Source: Sporomusa malonica (GTDB lineage: Bacteria > Bacillota > Negativicutes > Sporomusales > Sporomusaceae). From it: 64,000 bases of DNA. The notes under the pieces were generated by a model. The model did not search any database. It was not told the DNA's origin and worked only from the letters and a program-made list of their open reading frames with translations. The stretch is from assembly GCF_900176355.1 (NCBI RefSeq), contig NZ_FWXI01000027.1, forward strand, positions 1-64,000, given 5' to 3'. A program made the translations under genes and the position numbers. Each line of letters starts with the position of its first letter. Position 1 is the stretch's first letter. Shown piece by piece: positions 15,949 through 24,772 of this stretch.

Positions 15949-18900
15949 CTACGCTTTTGCAGCTTTTAAGAGTTCAATTAATAGGTCGCCTGTTTGCACA
16001 GGGTCCTGTGGTTTTACATAGAGTTCTTTTATTATGCCGTCAAATGGCGCTTGAATGGTTGTTTCCATTTTCATAGCTTCAGTAACTACTAAGTGTTCGC
16101 CCTTTTTAACATAATCTCCTTTTTCGACCATAACTTTTACAACTTTTCCTGTCATAGAAGCGCCGAGATGATTAGAATTGTCCTTTTCAGCTTTAATACG
16201 GGAAATGATCACTCTCTTAATATTTTTGTCTTTGACCGCAACCTCACGCGGTAAGCCATTAAGTTCAAAGTTGACGACCCGGGTGCCATCTGGAAGCGGG
16301 TCATCAATAGAAATAAGTTTAACTACAAGGGTTTTTCCCTCTTCAATGTCAACTCTGATTTCTTCCCTGAGTTTTAGGCCGTGGAAAAAGGTAGGTGTAT
16401 TTAGAATAGACACATCACCATTGGAATTAACGAAGTTTGCCCAATCGAGAAATACTTTCGGATACAGCGAGTAAGCCAGTATGTCACAGGTAGTTACAGG
16501 GCGCTGCAGTGTGTCTGCCAGAGTATCACGGATTTCAGCAAAGTTAGCTGCCTCCAGTAGTTCACCAGGGCGTTTTCTCAATGGTTTTTTTCCTTTTAGA
16601 ATAATGCGCTGCAATTCTTTCGGGAAGCCCTGGTAAGGCTGGCCGATTTGTCCGGAAAAAAACTCAACGACAGAGTTAGGGAAGTCCAAGGTATCTCCCA
16701 TTTCATAGATGTCGTCTTCTGTCAGGTTGTTTTCGACCATGAACAAGGCCATATCGCCCACGATTTTGGAAGAGGGCGTTACCTTGACAATATCGCCAAA
16801 CATATCATTTACCTGACGGTACATTTCTTTGACTTTATCCCACTGGCTTTCGAGCCCTAGTGATTTGGCTTGCTGCCTTAGATTACTATATTGCCCGCCA
16901 GGCATTTCGTGCTGATACACCTCAGCATTGGGGAAGAAGAGACTGCTCTCAAAATCCTTATAGTAGGCGCGTACATCTTCCCAGTAATGGGATAATTCGT
17001 TTAGTTTACGGATGTCCGCTTTAGGCTGTCGCGCATGGCCTTGCAAAGCATAATAGAGGGAATTTCCACTTGGCTGTGACGACATCCCAGACAAAGCGGC
17101 GATTGCTGTGTCGACAATGTCTACGCCGGCATCAATGGCCCGAGCGTATGAATAGATGCCATTGCCACTGGTATCGTGCATATGCAGGTGGATGGGGAGT
17201 TCTACAGTCTCTTTAAGCGCTGATATAAGTCTATATGCTGCCTCTGGCTTAAGCAAACCGGCCATATCTTTGATGCACAGGATATGGGCGCCAGCTTGCT
17301 CTATTTCTTTTGCCATATTCACATAATATTTTAAATCATATTTTGTGCGGGCAGGATCAAGGATATCACCTGCATAGCATATAGCAACTTCAGCTACCTT
17401 ACCAGAGCGCCGTACGGCGTCAATTGATACAGTCATACCGGCAAGCCAGTTTAAGCTATCGAAGATGCGAAAAACGTCGATACCGGCCTCGGCGGCCTGT
17501 GCTATGAAGGCGCGGATTACGTTATCCGGATAACTGGTATAGCCTACGGCATTGGAACCACGCAGCAGCATTTGAAATAAAAGATTGGGAGTCTGTTTTC
17601 TCAGGTCCGAAAGGCGCTGCCAGGGATCCTCTTTTAGGAATCTATAGGCGACATCAAACGTAGCGCCGCCCCACATCTCCAGTGAGAACAGATTAGGCAG
17701 CATATGGGCGGTAGGGGAAATCACATTTACCATATCATGTGTTCGCATCCGCGTAGCCAGGAGGGATTGATGGGCATCGCGCAGCGTGGTATCTGTCAAT
17801 AAAACCTCTTTTTGTTCCTTAATCCAGGCTACCAGGCCATCCGGCCCACGCTGATCGAGGATTTGTTTGGTACCGTCGGGCAATGGGCCTGCTGGCACTT
17901 GCGGGAGTCTAACTGGTGGAAAACTAGGTTTGGGGCGTTTGTCGAGTCCTTCAAAGCCATTAATAGTAATTTCAGCTAAGTAATTAAGCAGTTTAGTTCC
18001 CCTGTCCTGAGGCTGGGAGAATACGAAAAGTTCGGGAGATGTGTCGATAAAGGTGGTGAAATAGTTACCGCTGAGGAAGTCCTCATGGTTAACTACGTTA
18101 TAGAGGAAGGGTATGTTAGATTTTATACCGCGGATGCGGAATTCATTGAGGCAGCGCTTCATTTTAGCAATAGAGCTTTTATGCGTGAGGCCCCAGGTAG
18201 AGACCTTGACAAGCAGCGAATCATAATAAGGTGTGATGACCGAACCAGCATACGCATTACCGGCGTCAAGCCGTACGCCAAAGCCGCCGCCGCTGCGGTA
18301 TGCCGTTATTTTTCCTGTATCAGGCATGAAGTGGTTCGCTGGATCTTCAGTGGTTACCCGGCATTGAATGGCGTGACCATTGCAGGTAATGCATTCCTGG
18401 TTAGCAATACCAATATTGTCATCACTCAGGGGTGCACCATCGGCAATATGCAGTTGGGCTTGAACAATATCGATCCCTGTAATCATTTCGGTAATAGTGT
18501 GCTCTACCTGAATACGAGGATTAACTTCAATGAAATAAAACTGCTGATCAGGTGTTACTAAAAATTCAACAGTACCAGCACTCACATAGCCGACAGCCTT
18601 CATCAATTTGACTGCCGCATTGCAGATCTCATGCCGGAGTTCTTCTGATAGTGAGATACTAGGCGCAATCTCGATCACCTTCTGGTGGCGGCGTTGAACA
18701 GAACAGTCTCTTTCATACAAATGTACGACATTACCATACTGGTCGCCGATGATTTGCACCTCGATATGTTTCGGGTCTTCGAGGAGGCGCTCAAGATAGA
18801 TTTGGTCATCGCCAAAAGATGCCTTAGCTTCTGATTTGGCGCGATGATAGGACTCTTCTATGGAGGCTGCAGTGCGGACAATACGCATGCCCCGGCCACC

Positions 18901-19401
18901 GCCGCCTAAAATGGCCTTAATGATGAATGGATACCCATAGCGCTTAGCGAAAGCTTTGACATCTTCCACATTAGCTACAGGTCCATTGCTGCCTGGTATG
19001 ACCGGTAACCCTGCAGCCACAGCCTGAGCGCGGGCATTGATTTTATCGCCAAACATGGATAAATGCTCAATTTCCGGGCCAATAAAGAGTATGCCTTCTT
19101 CTTTACAGCGTTTGGCAAGATTAATGTTTTCAGATAAAAAACCGTAACCTGGGTGAATGGCATCGACATCACGTTTTTTTGCTATGCGAAGAATGGCTTC
19201 AATATCCAGATAAGCGTCAACAGGGCTTTTCTCTTCGCCTACCAGATACGCTTCATCGGCTTTATAGCGGTGTAATGAGAAAATATCTTCTTTGGAATAG
19301 ATTGCAATTGTGCGTATTCCTAACTCATTACAGGCCCGAATGACCCGGATAGCAATTTCGCCACGATTGGCAACCAGCACCGTCTGAATTTTGTTCATCA
19401 T
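15949..19401 (-). CDS. pyc: Pyruvate carboxylase
   Basis: A full-length, single-chain enzyme of 1150 residues that makes oxaloacetate from pyruvate, bicarbonate and ATP. The order is biotin carboxylase (about 1-455, opening KIQTVLVANRGEIAIR, with GGGGRGMR and EVNPRIQVEHTITE), carboxyltransferase (about 535-830, TLRDAHQSLLATRMR), a tetramerisation and linker region, and a C-terminal biotin carrier domain with EAMKMET, where the lysine carries biotin. The start follows GGAGGGG. A single-gene anaplerotic step with no operon partners, flanked by thiamine genes on both sides, it replenishes oxaloacetate. Confidence 0.97.
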   Translation of the reverse strand: MMNKIQTVLVANRGEIAIRVIRACNELGIRTIAIYSKEDIFSLHRYKADEAYLVGEEKSPVDAYLDIEAILRIAKKRDVDAIHPGYGFLSENINLAKRCKEEGILFIGPEIEHLSMFGDKINARAQAVAAGLPVIPGSNGPVANVEDVKAFAKRYGYPFIIKAILGGGGRGMRIVRTAASIEESYHRAKSEAKASFGDDQIYLERLLEDPKHIEVQIIGDQYGNVVHLYERDCSVQRRHQKVIEIAPSISLSEELRHEICNAAVKLMKAVGYVSAGTVEFLVTPDQQFYFIEVNPRIQVEHTITEMITGIDIVQAQLHIADGAPLSDDNIGIANQECITCNGHAIQCRVTTEDPANHFMPDTGKITAYRSGGGFGVRLDAGNAYAGSVITPYYDSLLVKVSTWGLTHKSSIAKMKRCLNEFRIRGIKSNIPFLYNVVNHEDFLSGNYFTTFIDTSPELFVFSQPQDRGTKLLNYLAEITINGFEGLDKRPKPSFPPVRLPQVPAGPLPDGTKQILDQRGPDGLVAWIKEQKEVLLTDTTLRDAHQSLLATRMRTHDMVNVISPTAHMLPNLFSLEMWGGATFDVAYRFLKEDPWQRLSDLRKQTPNLLFQMLLRGSNAVGYTSYPDNVIRAFIAQAAEAGIDVFRIFDSLNWLAGMTVSIDAVRRSGKVAEVAICYAGDILDPARTKYDLKYYVNMAKEIEQAGAHILCIKDMAGLLKPEAAYRLISALKETVELPIHLHMHDTSGNGIYSYARAIDAGVDIVDTAIAALSGMSSQPSGNSLYYALQGHARQPKADIRKLNELSHYWEDVRAYYKDFESSLFFPNAEVYQHEMPGGQYSNLRQQAKSLGLESQWDKVKEMYRQVNDMFGDIVKVTPSSKIVGDMALFMVENNLTEDDIYEMGDTLDFPNSVVEFFSGQIGQPYQGFPKELQRIILKGKKPLRKRPGELLEAANFAEIRDTLADTLQRPVTTCDILAYSLYPKVFLDWANFVNSNGDVSILNTPTFFHGLKLREEIRVDIEEGKTLVVKLISIDDPLPDGTRVVNFELNGLPREVAVKDKNIKRVIISRIKAEKDNSNHLGASMTGKVVKVMVEKGDYVKKGEHLVVTEAMKMETTIQAPFDGIIKELYVKPQDPVQTGDLLIELLKAAKA

Positions 19402-19452
19402 AATTCCCCTCCAAAAGCAAACAATAGTGCAATATTAAAATACAACTGTAAT

Positions 19453-19465
19453 TGGTAATTTACCA
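19453..19465. promoter_or_regulatory. Palindrome TGGTAATTTACCA upstream of pyc
   Basis: A perfect 13-base palindrome about 55 bases upstream of the pyc start and 200 before thiM. It may be an operator for either direction. No protein is assigned. Confidence 0.35.
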
Positions 19466-19625
19466 CTGATTTACAAAAAGCACAAGATACTTTATGAAAA
19501 ATAGTAAAAGTATAACATTTGAAAAAAAGGTCGTATTTTTGTAAAGATGAAGGTAAGTCCGTTGGCCGTACAGGCAGGAAGTCGCTTCAATAGGGAGAAT
19601 AATATGGAAGTAAACGCTGAAAATC

Positions 19626-19654
19626 ATTGCAGCAACCATTGCAGCAACCATTGC
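19626..19654 (+). repeat. Tandem 12-base repeat ahead of thiM
   Basis: ATTGCAGCAACC occurs twice in a row (19626-19649) and a third, partial copy starts at 19650. The repeat ends next to the GGAGGG ribosome site of thiM, so slippage here could alter the distance to the upstream signals. Confidence 0.7.
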
Positions 19655-19668
19655 GGAGGGATACGAGG

Positions 19669-20493
19669 TTGGATATATTATATGAAGTTGCAGATAGTCT
19701 TCGGCTACTAAGGGAAAAAAGGCCACTTATCCACCACATCACAAACTATGTTACTATAAATGACTGTGCCAACGTCACGCTGGGTATTGGTGCGTCCCCA
19801 GTTATGGCTGAAGATGTTGATGAAGTAGAAGAGATGGTTTCTTTCGCTTCGGGTTTGGTATTAAATATGGGGATGCCAAACCCAAGAAAACTAGAAGCAA
19901 TGATCGTTGCTGGCAAACAAGCTGCTCACATGGGGATTCCTATTGTTTTTGATCCTGTTGGCGTTGGTGCTACCAGGCTGCGAATTGACGCGGCAAACCG
20001 AATCCTCGATGAGCTTCAAGTATCTGTGATACGCGGCAACCTAGCGGAAATCAAAGCCTTGACAGGGCTAAGAGGCGACATTAAAGGTGTTGACTCAATG
20101 GAGCAAGAGGAATACAGCTGGGATATTGTCCAGAGGCTGTCAGCAAGAGTAGGCTGTGTAGTTGCTGTAACAGGTAAAACTGATGTTGTTGCCAGCAGCA
20201 GCCATGTTTGCAGCATCCATAACGGTCATGCCATGTTAGCCGGAATTACGGGGACCGGGTGTATGACAACCTCGTTGATCGCTTGTTTTTGCAGTGTGAC
20301 AAAGGATTCGTTTGTTGGTACCGTCGCCGGGATTGCAACAATGGGTATCGCGGGAGAGCTTGCCCAGAGAAGCTTGAAAGACCATGAAGGGTTAGGAACT
20401 TTCCGGGTGCGGCTTTTTGATGCGATAGCTACTATGAACCCGGAAACGCTGATTCAGATGATACGATCAGATTATTTGACAATAAGGAGTTAG
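19669..20493 (+). CDS. thiM: Hydroxyethylthiazole kinase ThiM
   Basis: A salvage enzyme that phosphorylates the thiazole alcohol of thiamine with ATP. Family marks are HHITNYVTINDCAN, the Gly-rich GASPVM, FDPVGVGATR and the ITGTGCM anion-hole region with its catalytic cysteine. The frame is open from a TTG at 19627, but GGAGGG at 19655-19660 sits eight bases before the TTG at 19669, giving 274 residues, close to the family's usual length. That start is preferred. It is followed seven bases later by thiW. No TPP motif is seen in front. Confidence 0.92.
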   Translation: MDILYEVADSLRLLREKRPLIHHITNYVTINDCANVTLGIGASPVMAEDVDEVEEMVSFASGLVLNMGMPNPRKLEAMIVAGKQAAHMGIPIVFDPVGVGATRLRIDAANRILDELQVSVIRGNLAEIKALTGLRGDIKGVDSMEQEEYSWDIVQRLSARVGCVVAVTGKTDVVASSSHVCSIHNGHAMLAGITGTGCMTTSLIACFCSVTKDSFVGTVAGIATMGIAGELAQRSLKDHEGLGTFRVRLFDAIATMNPETLIQMIRSDYLTIRS

Positions 20494-20500
20494 GTGAACT

Positions 20501-21001
20501 ATGCAAATAAGAAAATTGGCATATACTGCGATTTTTATGGCTATCGGTGTTCTTTCTGCCCACTTGGTTTATATCCCGGTCGGCATTGCCAAATGTTTTC
20601 CTTTACAGCATGTGATCAATATATTGCTTGCAGTACTTTTGGGAACCCGCTATTCTGTTAGTGCTGCCTTTGGTATATCACTTTTGCGCAACGTTTTGGG
20701 AACAGGATCTCTTTTAGCCTTTCCCGGGAGTATGGTGGGTGCAGCGCTTGCTGGGTTCTTATATAAAAAGACCAATAGCATCTGGGGGGCCATTGCCGGT
20801 GAGGTTATCGGCACTGGTGTCATTGGCGCCTTACTGGCATATCCTGTTGCGAAATATTTTATCGGCTCACCAGTCGGGGCATTCTTCTTTGTTATTCCGT
20901 TTATGGTTAGTACTGCCGGAGGCAGTATTATTGCCTATTTACTATACAAAACCTCCATTCCCGCAATTCTTTATGAAAAGATTAATGTTGGTGGAAGATA
21001 A
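20501..21001 (+). CDS. thiW: ThiW thiazole uptake component
   Basis: A 166-residue integral membrane protein of the ThiW family, the substrate-binding S component of an energy-coupling factor transporter for the thiazole moiety of thiamine. Four to six hydrophobic segments are visible; VGIAKCFPLQHVINIL and LAFPGSMVGA are typical. It starts seven bases behind thiM and should act with it: uptake followed by phosphorylation. The shared energising ECF module is not in this window. Confidence 0.9.
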   Translation: MQIRKLAYTAIFMAIGVLSAHLVYIPVGIAKCFPLQHVINILLAVLLGTRYSVSAAFGISLLRNVLGTGSLLAFPGSMVGAALAGFLYKKTNSIWGAIAGEVIGTGVIGALLAYPVAKYFIGSPVGAFFFVIPFMVSTAGGSIIAYLLYKTSIPAILYEKINVGGR

Positions 21002-21104
21002 TGCTTGATAAATATTTCTAATTTATGGTAATAAATCCAAAGGATGCAGGATTTTAACATTTAGCAACGAATACTTTAATGTAGATAAAATTGAATAGTT
21101 AGTA

Positions 21105-21251
21105 ACTCCGAATTTGGCAGTCTAATGGAAACTACGGCAGCCAAATCGATGGGTTTACCGGGAAATTGGTAAGCCTCCCGTTGCGGAAAGGAGTCAGTGC
21201 TATCTTTTATTGAGGCAGAGCGCTCATCCTTTTGGCGTGCTCTGTTTTTTT
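21105..21251 (+). ncRNA. Structured leader with terminator, upstream of the sigma-54 activator
   Basis: Within the 328-base gap 21002-21329. ACTCC at 21105-21109 pairs with GGAGT at 21190-21194 and encloses Gly-rich hairpin text (ACGGCAGCC, GGGTTTACCGGGAAATTGG, CCTCCCG/CGGAAAGG). A separate terminator (21216-21251: CAGAGC/GCTCTG, then seven T) follows. The aptamer-plus-terminator arrangement is that of a riboswitch. Molybdenum-cofactor control is plausible because the regulator and operon behind it concern a molybdenum enzyme, but the class could not be confirmed from memory. Confidence 0.5.
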
Positions 21252-21329
21252 ATTGCAGTCGATTTACTCTATTTTGGTTTCAGAGGCATACCTTGCGTTG
21301 AGTAAAAATCGAGAACAGGCAGGTGACTT

Positions 21330-23360
21330 ATGTCGGTTTACGCTGAAAAAACTATTGATGGTACTTCGGTTGAATGGCGAAGATTTACAGCCACGTTAAC
21401 CCTCACAGACAAAAATAGCAATTATTCTATCAGAACGGAAGTGCTCAATTCATGGATGAGGTGCCGCCAAGCCAGGGTTAATCCTAATAATGACAATATT
21501 CATCACAGCCTTGAAAATACCAGCCTTCAGGTTATGCTGAGACAAAACCGGGAGCTTATTACCGTAGCTAAACCGTTTATGGACAATTTATACCGGATTG
21601 TCGCAGGCTCTGGTTTTGTGGTAGCGCTAACTGATGTGCGTGGCTATATTATGGAGATATTTGGAGACGAAAATACATTAACTAACCCTATGACTGTCAG
21701 TTTTTTTCAGGGAGCAAACTGGAGTGAAACGGAAGCCGGTACCAACGCAATAGGTACGGCTCTAGTTATCCAGAAACCGATACAGGTATCAGGTTCTGAA
21801 CACTACTGCCGCAAGCACCACTGCCTGACCTGCTCTGCAGCTCCCATTCTTGACTCAAAAGGTAGGGTTATAGGGATTTTGGACGTTTCCGGAGAATCGA
21901 CTGCTGCTCATCTTCATACACTGGGGATGGTGGTGGCTGCTGCTGAAGCGATTACGGCTCAACTGGGGATTCGGAAGAAGAATAATGAATTAAGTGTAAT
22001 TAATAATCGTCTGACAAATATTTTTAACACCATGTCTGACGGCGTCATTATGATTGACAGAAATGGTGTAATTAGTGAACTAAACCCTGTTGCAAAAGAA
22101 ATATTAGGCTTTGGTTTGAGCTCGCCTGAAGCCAAACAGGGAGTGCAAGTAGAAAGTATTCTAGGGGCTAAGAGTTTCATCAGAAGAATGTTAAAGTGCA
22201 ATGAATCCTGCACAGATGTTGAACTTATGCTAGACACCAGCCAGGGCTTGAGTCATTGTCTGGCCTCTGGCGAACCGGTTACTGATGAGCAAGGTACAGT
22301 GATTGGCGGCGTTATTATCCTGCGGCCAATCAAGCAAATTCAAAAATTAGTAAATAGGTTCAGCGGTCACTATGGAACGTTACAATTCAGCAATATTATC
22401 GGTGAGAGCAAAGAGATTCTTGAAGCCATCCGGGTTGCTTCTCTCGCTGCAACGACCATGTCTAATGTACTGCTCCAGGGGGAAAGCGGTACCGGTAAGG
22501 AGATTTTCGCCCAGGCTATTCATAATCGAAGTGAGCGCCGGTCCGGACCTTTTATTGCAGTAAACTGCGGGGCAATACCAAGGGAACTTATTGGGAGTGA
22601 ACTCTTCGGTTATGTGGATGGAGCTTTCACTGGAGCCAAGCGAGGTGGAAAACCAGGGAAATTTGAGCTTGCTACCGGCGGTACGCTATTTTTAGATGAA
22701 ATTGGTGATATGCCACTTGAGCAGCAAGTAGCGCTCCTACGGGTCTTACAGGAGAGGAATGTAAACAGAATTGGCTGTGATAAGGTAATTCCTGTTGATG
22801 TCAGGGTGATTTGCGCTACCAATAAATGCTTAATGAAAGAAGTAGAGAAGGGTACTTTCCGGAAAGATCTATATTATCGGCTGGATGTTATATCCATCAC
22901 AATACCGCCGTTGCGAGAACGCTCAGAGGATATCATATCATTATTTAATTATTTTCTAGAAAAGCTGGATAAGAATTGTCGGAGTTTTCAGGTTAATTCC
23001 GAGGTGATAGAACGAATCGTAAGGTATAACTGGCCTGGCAATGTACGTGAGCTTCAAAACGTGGTGGAACGAATTGTTAGCCTGACCGAAGGACAAACAG
23101 TAACATTAGCCAATCTCCCCAAAGAAATAAGTAATTGGCAGCCGGCTAATACTAGTGAAGGATATCCTCTTACTAAGAATAATTTGGAATCATCAGGCGG
23201 GAGGGCGCAGCGACGCCGCTTGGTGGAGGAGAGCGAAAGACAGGAAATTATTGACTTTCTATCCAAGCATAGGGGGAATGTTAGTCTGACAGCTAGAAAT
23301 ATGGGTATTTCCCGTAATACTTTATATCGGAAGATGAAGCAGTATGCGATAGACGATTAG
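21330..23360 (+). CDS. Sigma-54 activator of the AcoR type
   Basis: 676 residues. An N-terminal GAF-type sensor (about 40-215, with the cysteine-rich HYCRKHHCLTC) is followed by a PAS domain (about 225-330), a sigma-54 AAA+ domain (about 345-580: GESGTGKE Walker A, GAFTGAKRGG for sigma-54 contact, GGTLFLDEIGD Walker B) and a C-terminal Fis-type helix-turn-helix ending NTLYRKMKQY. It should open RNA polymerase at -24/-12 promoters. One lies at 23570-23585, just behind it and before the molybdoenzyme operon, so that is the probable target. The cysteines in the sensor may bind metal or respond to redox state. Confidence 0.92.
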   Translation: MSVYAEKTIDGTSVEWRRFTATLTLTDKNSNYSIRTEVLNSWMRCRQARVNPNNDNIHHSLENTSLQVMLRQNRELITVAKPFMDNLYRIVAGSGFVVALTDVRGYIMEIFGDENTLTNPMTVSFFQGANWSETEAGTNAIGTALVIQKPIQVSGSEHYCRKHHCLTCSAAPILDSKGRVIGILDVSGESTAAHLHTLGMVVAAAEAITAQLGIRKKNNELSVINNRLTNIFNTMSDGVIMIDRNGVISELNPVAKEILGFGLSSPEAKQGVQVESILGAKSFIRRMLKCNESCTDVELMLDTSQGLSHCLASGEPVTDEQGTVIGGVIILRPIKQIQKLVNRFSGHYGTLQFSNIIGESKEILEAIRVASLAATTMSNVLLQGESGTGKEIFAQAIHNRSERRSGPFIAVNCGAIPRELIGSELFGYVDGAFTGAKRGGKPGKFELATGGTLFLDEIGDMPLEQQVALLRVLQERNVNRIGCDKVIPVDVRVICATNKCLMKEVEKGTFRKDLYYRLDVISITIPPLRERSEDIISLFNYFLEKLDKNCRSFQVNSEVIERIVRYNWPGNVRELQNVVERIVSLTEGQTVTLANLPKEISNWQPANTSEGYPLTKNNLESSGGRAQRRRLVEESERQEIIDFLSKHRGNVSLTARNMGISRNTLYRKMKQYAIDD

Positions 23361-23428
23361 TAGATAAGTGTACCACAATGTCATTTTTGTGTGACACTTG
23401 TGACACACATGGAACAATAGAATTGGTA

Positions 23429-23550
23429 AGCCAACTGTCTAATAGTAAGCTGGTTAGAGACTCCAATGAGATCCCGTGCCCATGCCTGTTGGCCTGAAAG
23501 TGGGGTTTGTCTTCAATCCGAGCCAACTGTCAATAAAAGTTGGCTTTTTT
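23429..23550 (+). ncRNA. Attenuator-type leader with two competing stems, upstream of the MoeA-like gene
   Basis: AGCCAACT occurs twice, at 23429-23436 and 23521-23528. Both copies can pair with the single AGTTGGCT at 23538-23545, which is followed by TTTTT. Pairing with the near copy makes a terminator; pairing with the far copy closes a large folded domain (containing GACTCC, CCCATGCC, GGCCTGAAAGTGGGG and a GTCT pair) and would also end in the T-run. The text between the copies looks like an aptamer. Class unassigned. Confidence 0.5.
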
Positions 23551-23569
23551 GTTTTTAGTGTCCAATAAT

Positions 23570-23585
23570 TGGCATGGAACTTGCG
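23570..23585 (+). promoter_or_regulatory. Sigma-54 (-24/-12) promoter of the molybdoenzyme operon
   Basis: TGGCATG then GAAC then TTGCG gives GG and GC separated by ten bases, as required at -24 and -12. It lies about 75 bases before the first gene of the molybdoenzyme operon, behind the terminator of the leader, and next to the gene for a sigma-54 activator. Confidence 0.8.
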
Positions 23586-23658
23586 ATTTATTACTTTCAA
23601 TTAAGTATATTAATGAAGCTAGCCATATAGCTTTATTTGCAGTTAGGGAGGGCGGTTA

Positions 23659-24684
23659 ATGCGAGCAGTTTCAGTATATGAAGCAGAAGGCATGGTCCTT
23701 TGCCACGATGTAACAGAAATCATTCCTGGTAAGTGTAAAGGAAGAGCGTTTAAAAAAGGACACGTTATCCGAAAAGAAGACATCTCCAGATTGCTAAACA
23801 TCGGTAAAGAACATATTTACGTGTGGGAAATAAACGAACAAACAATTCATGAAAATAATGCAGCAGAAAGATTGGCACATGCAGTAGCTGGATCCGGACT
23901 GGTATTTGCCAATGCTGCAGAAGGCAAAGTCGAATTAAGTGCCGCCAAAAGCGGCTTGTTAAAAATTAATACCGAGGCTCTCGAAAGAATAAACGACATT
24001 GAGCAGATTGCAGTGGCCACCTTGCATTCTAACCAGATGGTAGACATGGGCAGAAAGGTTGCAGGCTGCAAAATTATTCCCCTGGTAATTGAGACAAAAA
24101 AGATCCAACTAATTGAAGAGATATGTGCTGCTTATTATCCGGTGGTGGAGCTTAAACAACTGAATCCGTATAAGGTAGGGGTGGTAACTACCGGCAGCGA
24201 GGTTTACCATGGCCGTATCCAAGATTGTTTTGGGCCTGTGCTGAAAGATAAGTTTGAGCGTTTAGGCAGCTCCATCTTACGTCAAATCTTTGTTCCTGAT
24301 GATATTTCCATGATTAGTGAAGCAATCCATAGTTTACTTATGGAAGGCGCCGATATGATTGTTACTACAGGCGGCATGTCTGTTGACCCTGACGACGTAA
24401 CCCCTTCCGGTATCCGGGCAGCTGGCGGCCGGATAGTGACATATGGAGCGCCGACTTTACCAGGAGCTATGTTTATGCTTGCTTATTTTGGGCAAGTTCC
24501 GGTGCTAGGTCTGCCTGGGTGTGTAATGTATCATAAGAGTACTATATTTGACCTGGTTGTACCACGCATATTGGCCGGCGAGGAACTGTCCCGTAAAGAT
24601 ATCATACGGCTTGGTCATGGTGGGTTGTGCCTGGTATGCGAAGAATGCCGTTATCCAGAATGTGGGTTTGGAAAAGGTATATAA
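23659..24684 (+). CDS. MoeA-like molybdopterin-binding protein
   Basis: 341 residues sharing the molybdopterin-binding fold of MoeA/MogA: GVVTTGSEVYHG at about 175, IVTTGGMSVDPDDVTPSG at about 235 and VLGLPGCVMYHKST near 285. The N-terminal part is shorter than in full MoeA, and the C-terminus carries a cluster of cysteines (CLVCEECRYPEC) absent from ordinary MoeA, possibly an Fe-S or zinc site. It is the first gene of the sigma-54 operon, directly before the molybdenum enzyme, so it probably inserts or modifies the cofactor of that enzyme specifically. AGGGAGGG supports the start. Confidence 0.85.
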   Translation: MRAVSVYEAEGMVLCHDVTEIIPGKCKGRAFKKGHVIRKEDISRLLNIGKEHIYVWEINEQTIHENNAAERLAHAVAGSGLVFANAAEGKVELSAAKSGLLKINTEALERINDIEQIAVATLHSNQMVDMGRKVAGCKIIPLVIETKKIQLIEEICAAYYPVVELKQLNPYKVGVVTTGSEVYHGRIQDCFGPVLKDKFERLGSSILRQIFVPDDISMISEAIHSLLMEGADMIVTTGGMSVDPDDVTPSGIRAAGGRIVTYGAPTLPGAMFMLAYFGQVPVLGLPGCVMYHKSTIFDLVVPRILAGEELSRKDIIRLGHGGLCLVCEECRYPECGFGKGI

Positions 24685-24772
24685 TAATCTGGTTTAGGAA
24701 GTCACGTGTATTTCGGGGATATGTCAATCCCCTGAGATATAAGAACATTCATAAAGGAGAGAGAGAAAACAG

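Noticed and set aside
19626-19654. Short direct repeats as a CRISPR array
   Set aside because: Only two and a half copies of 12 bases, no spacers; a simple tandem repeat next to the thiM ribosome site.
19540-19668. A second TPP riboswitch before thiM-thiW
   Set aside because: None of the conserved THI-box words (CTGAGA, ACCTGA) occur here, unlike the clear one upstream of thiC.
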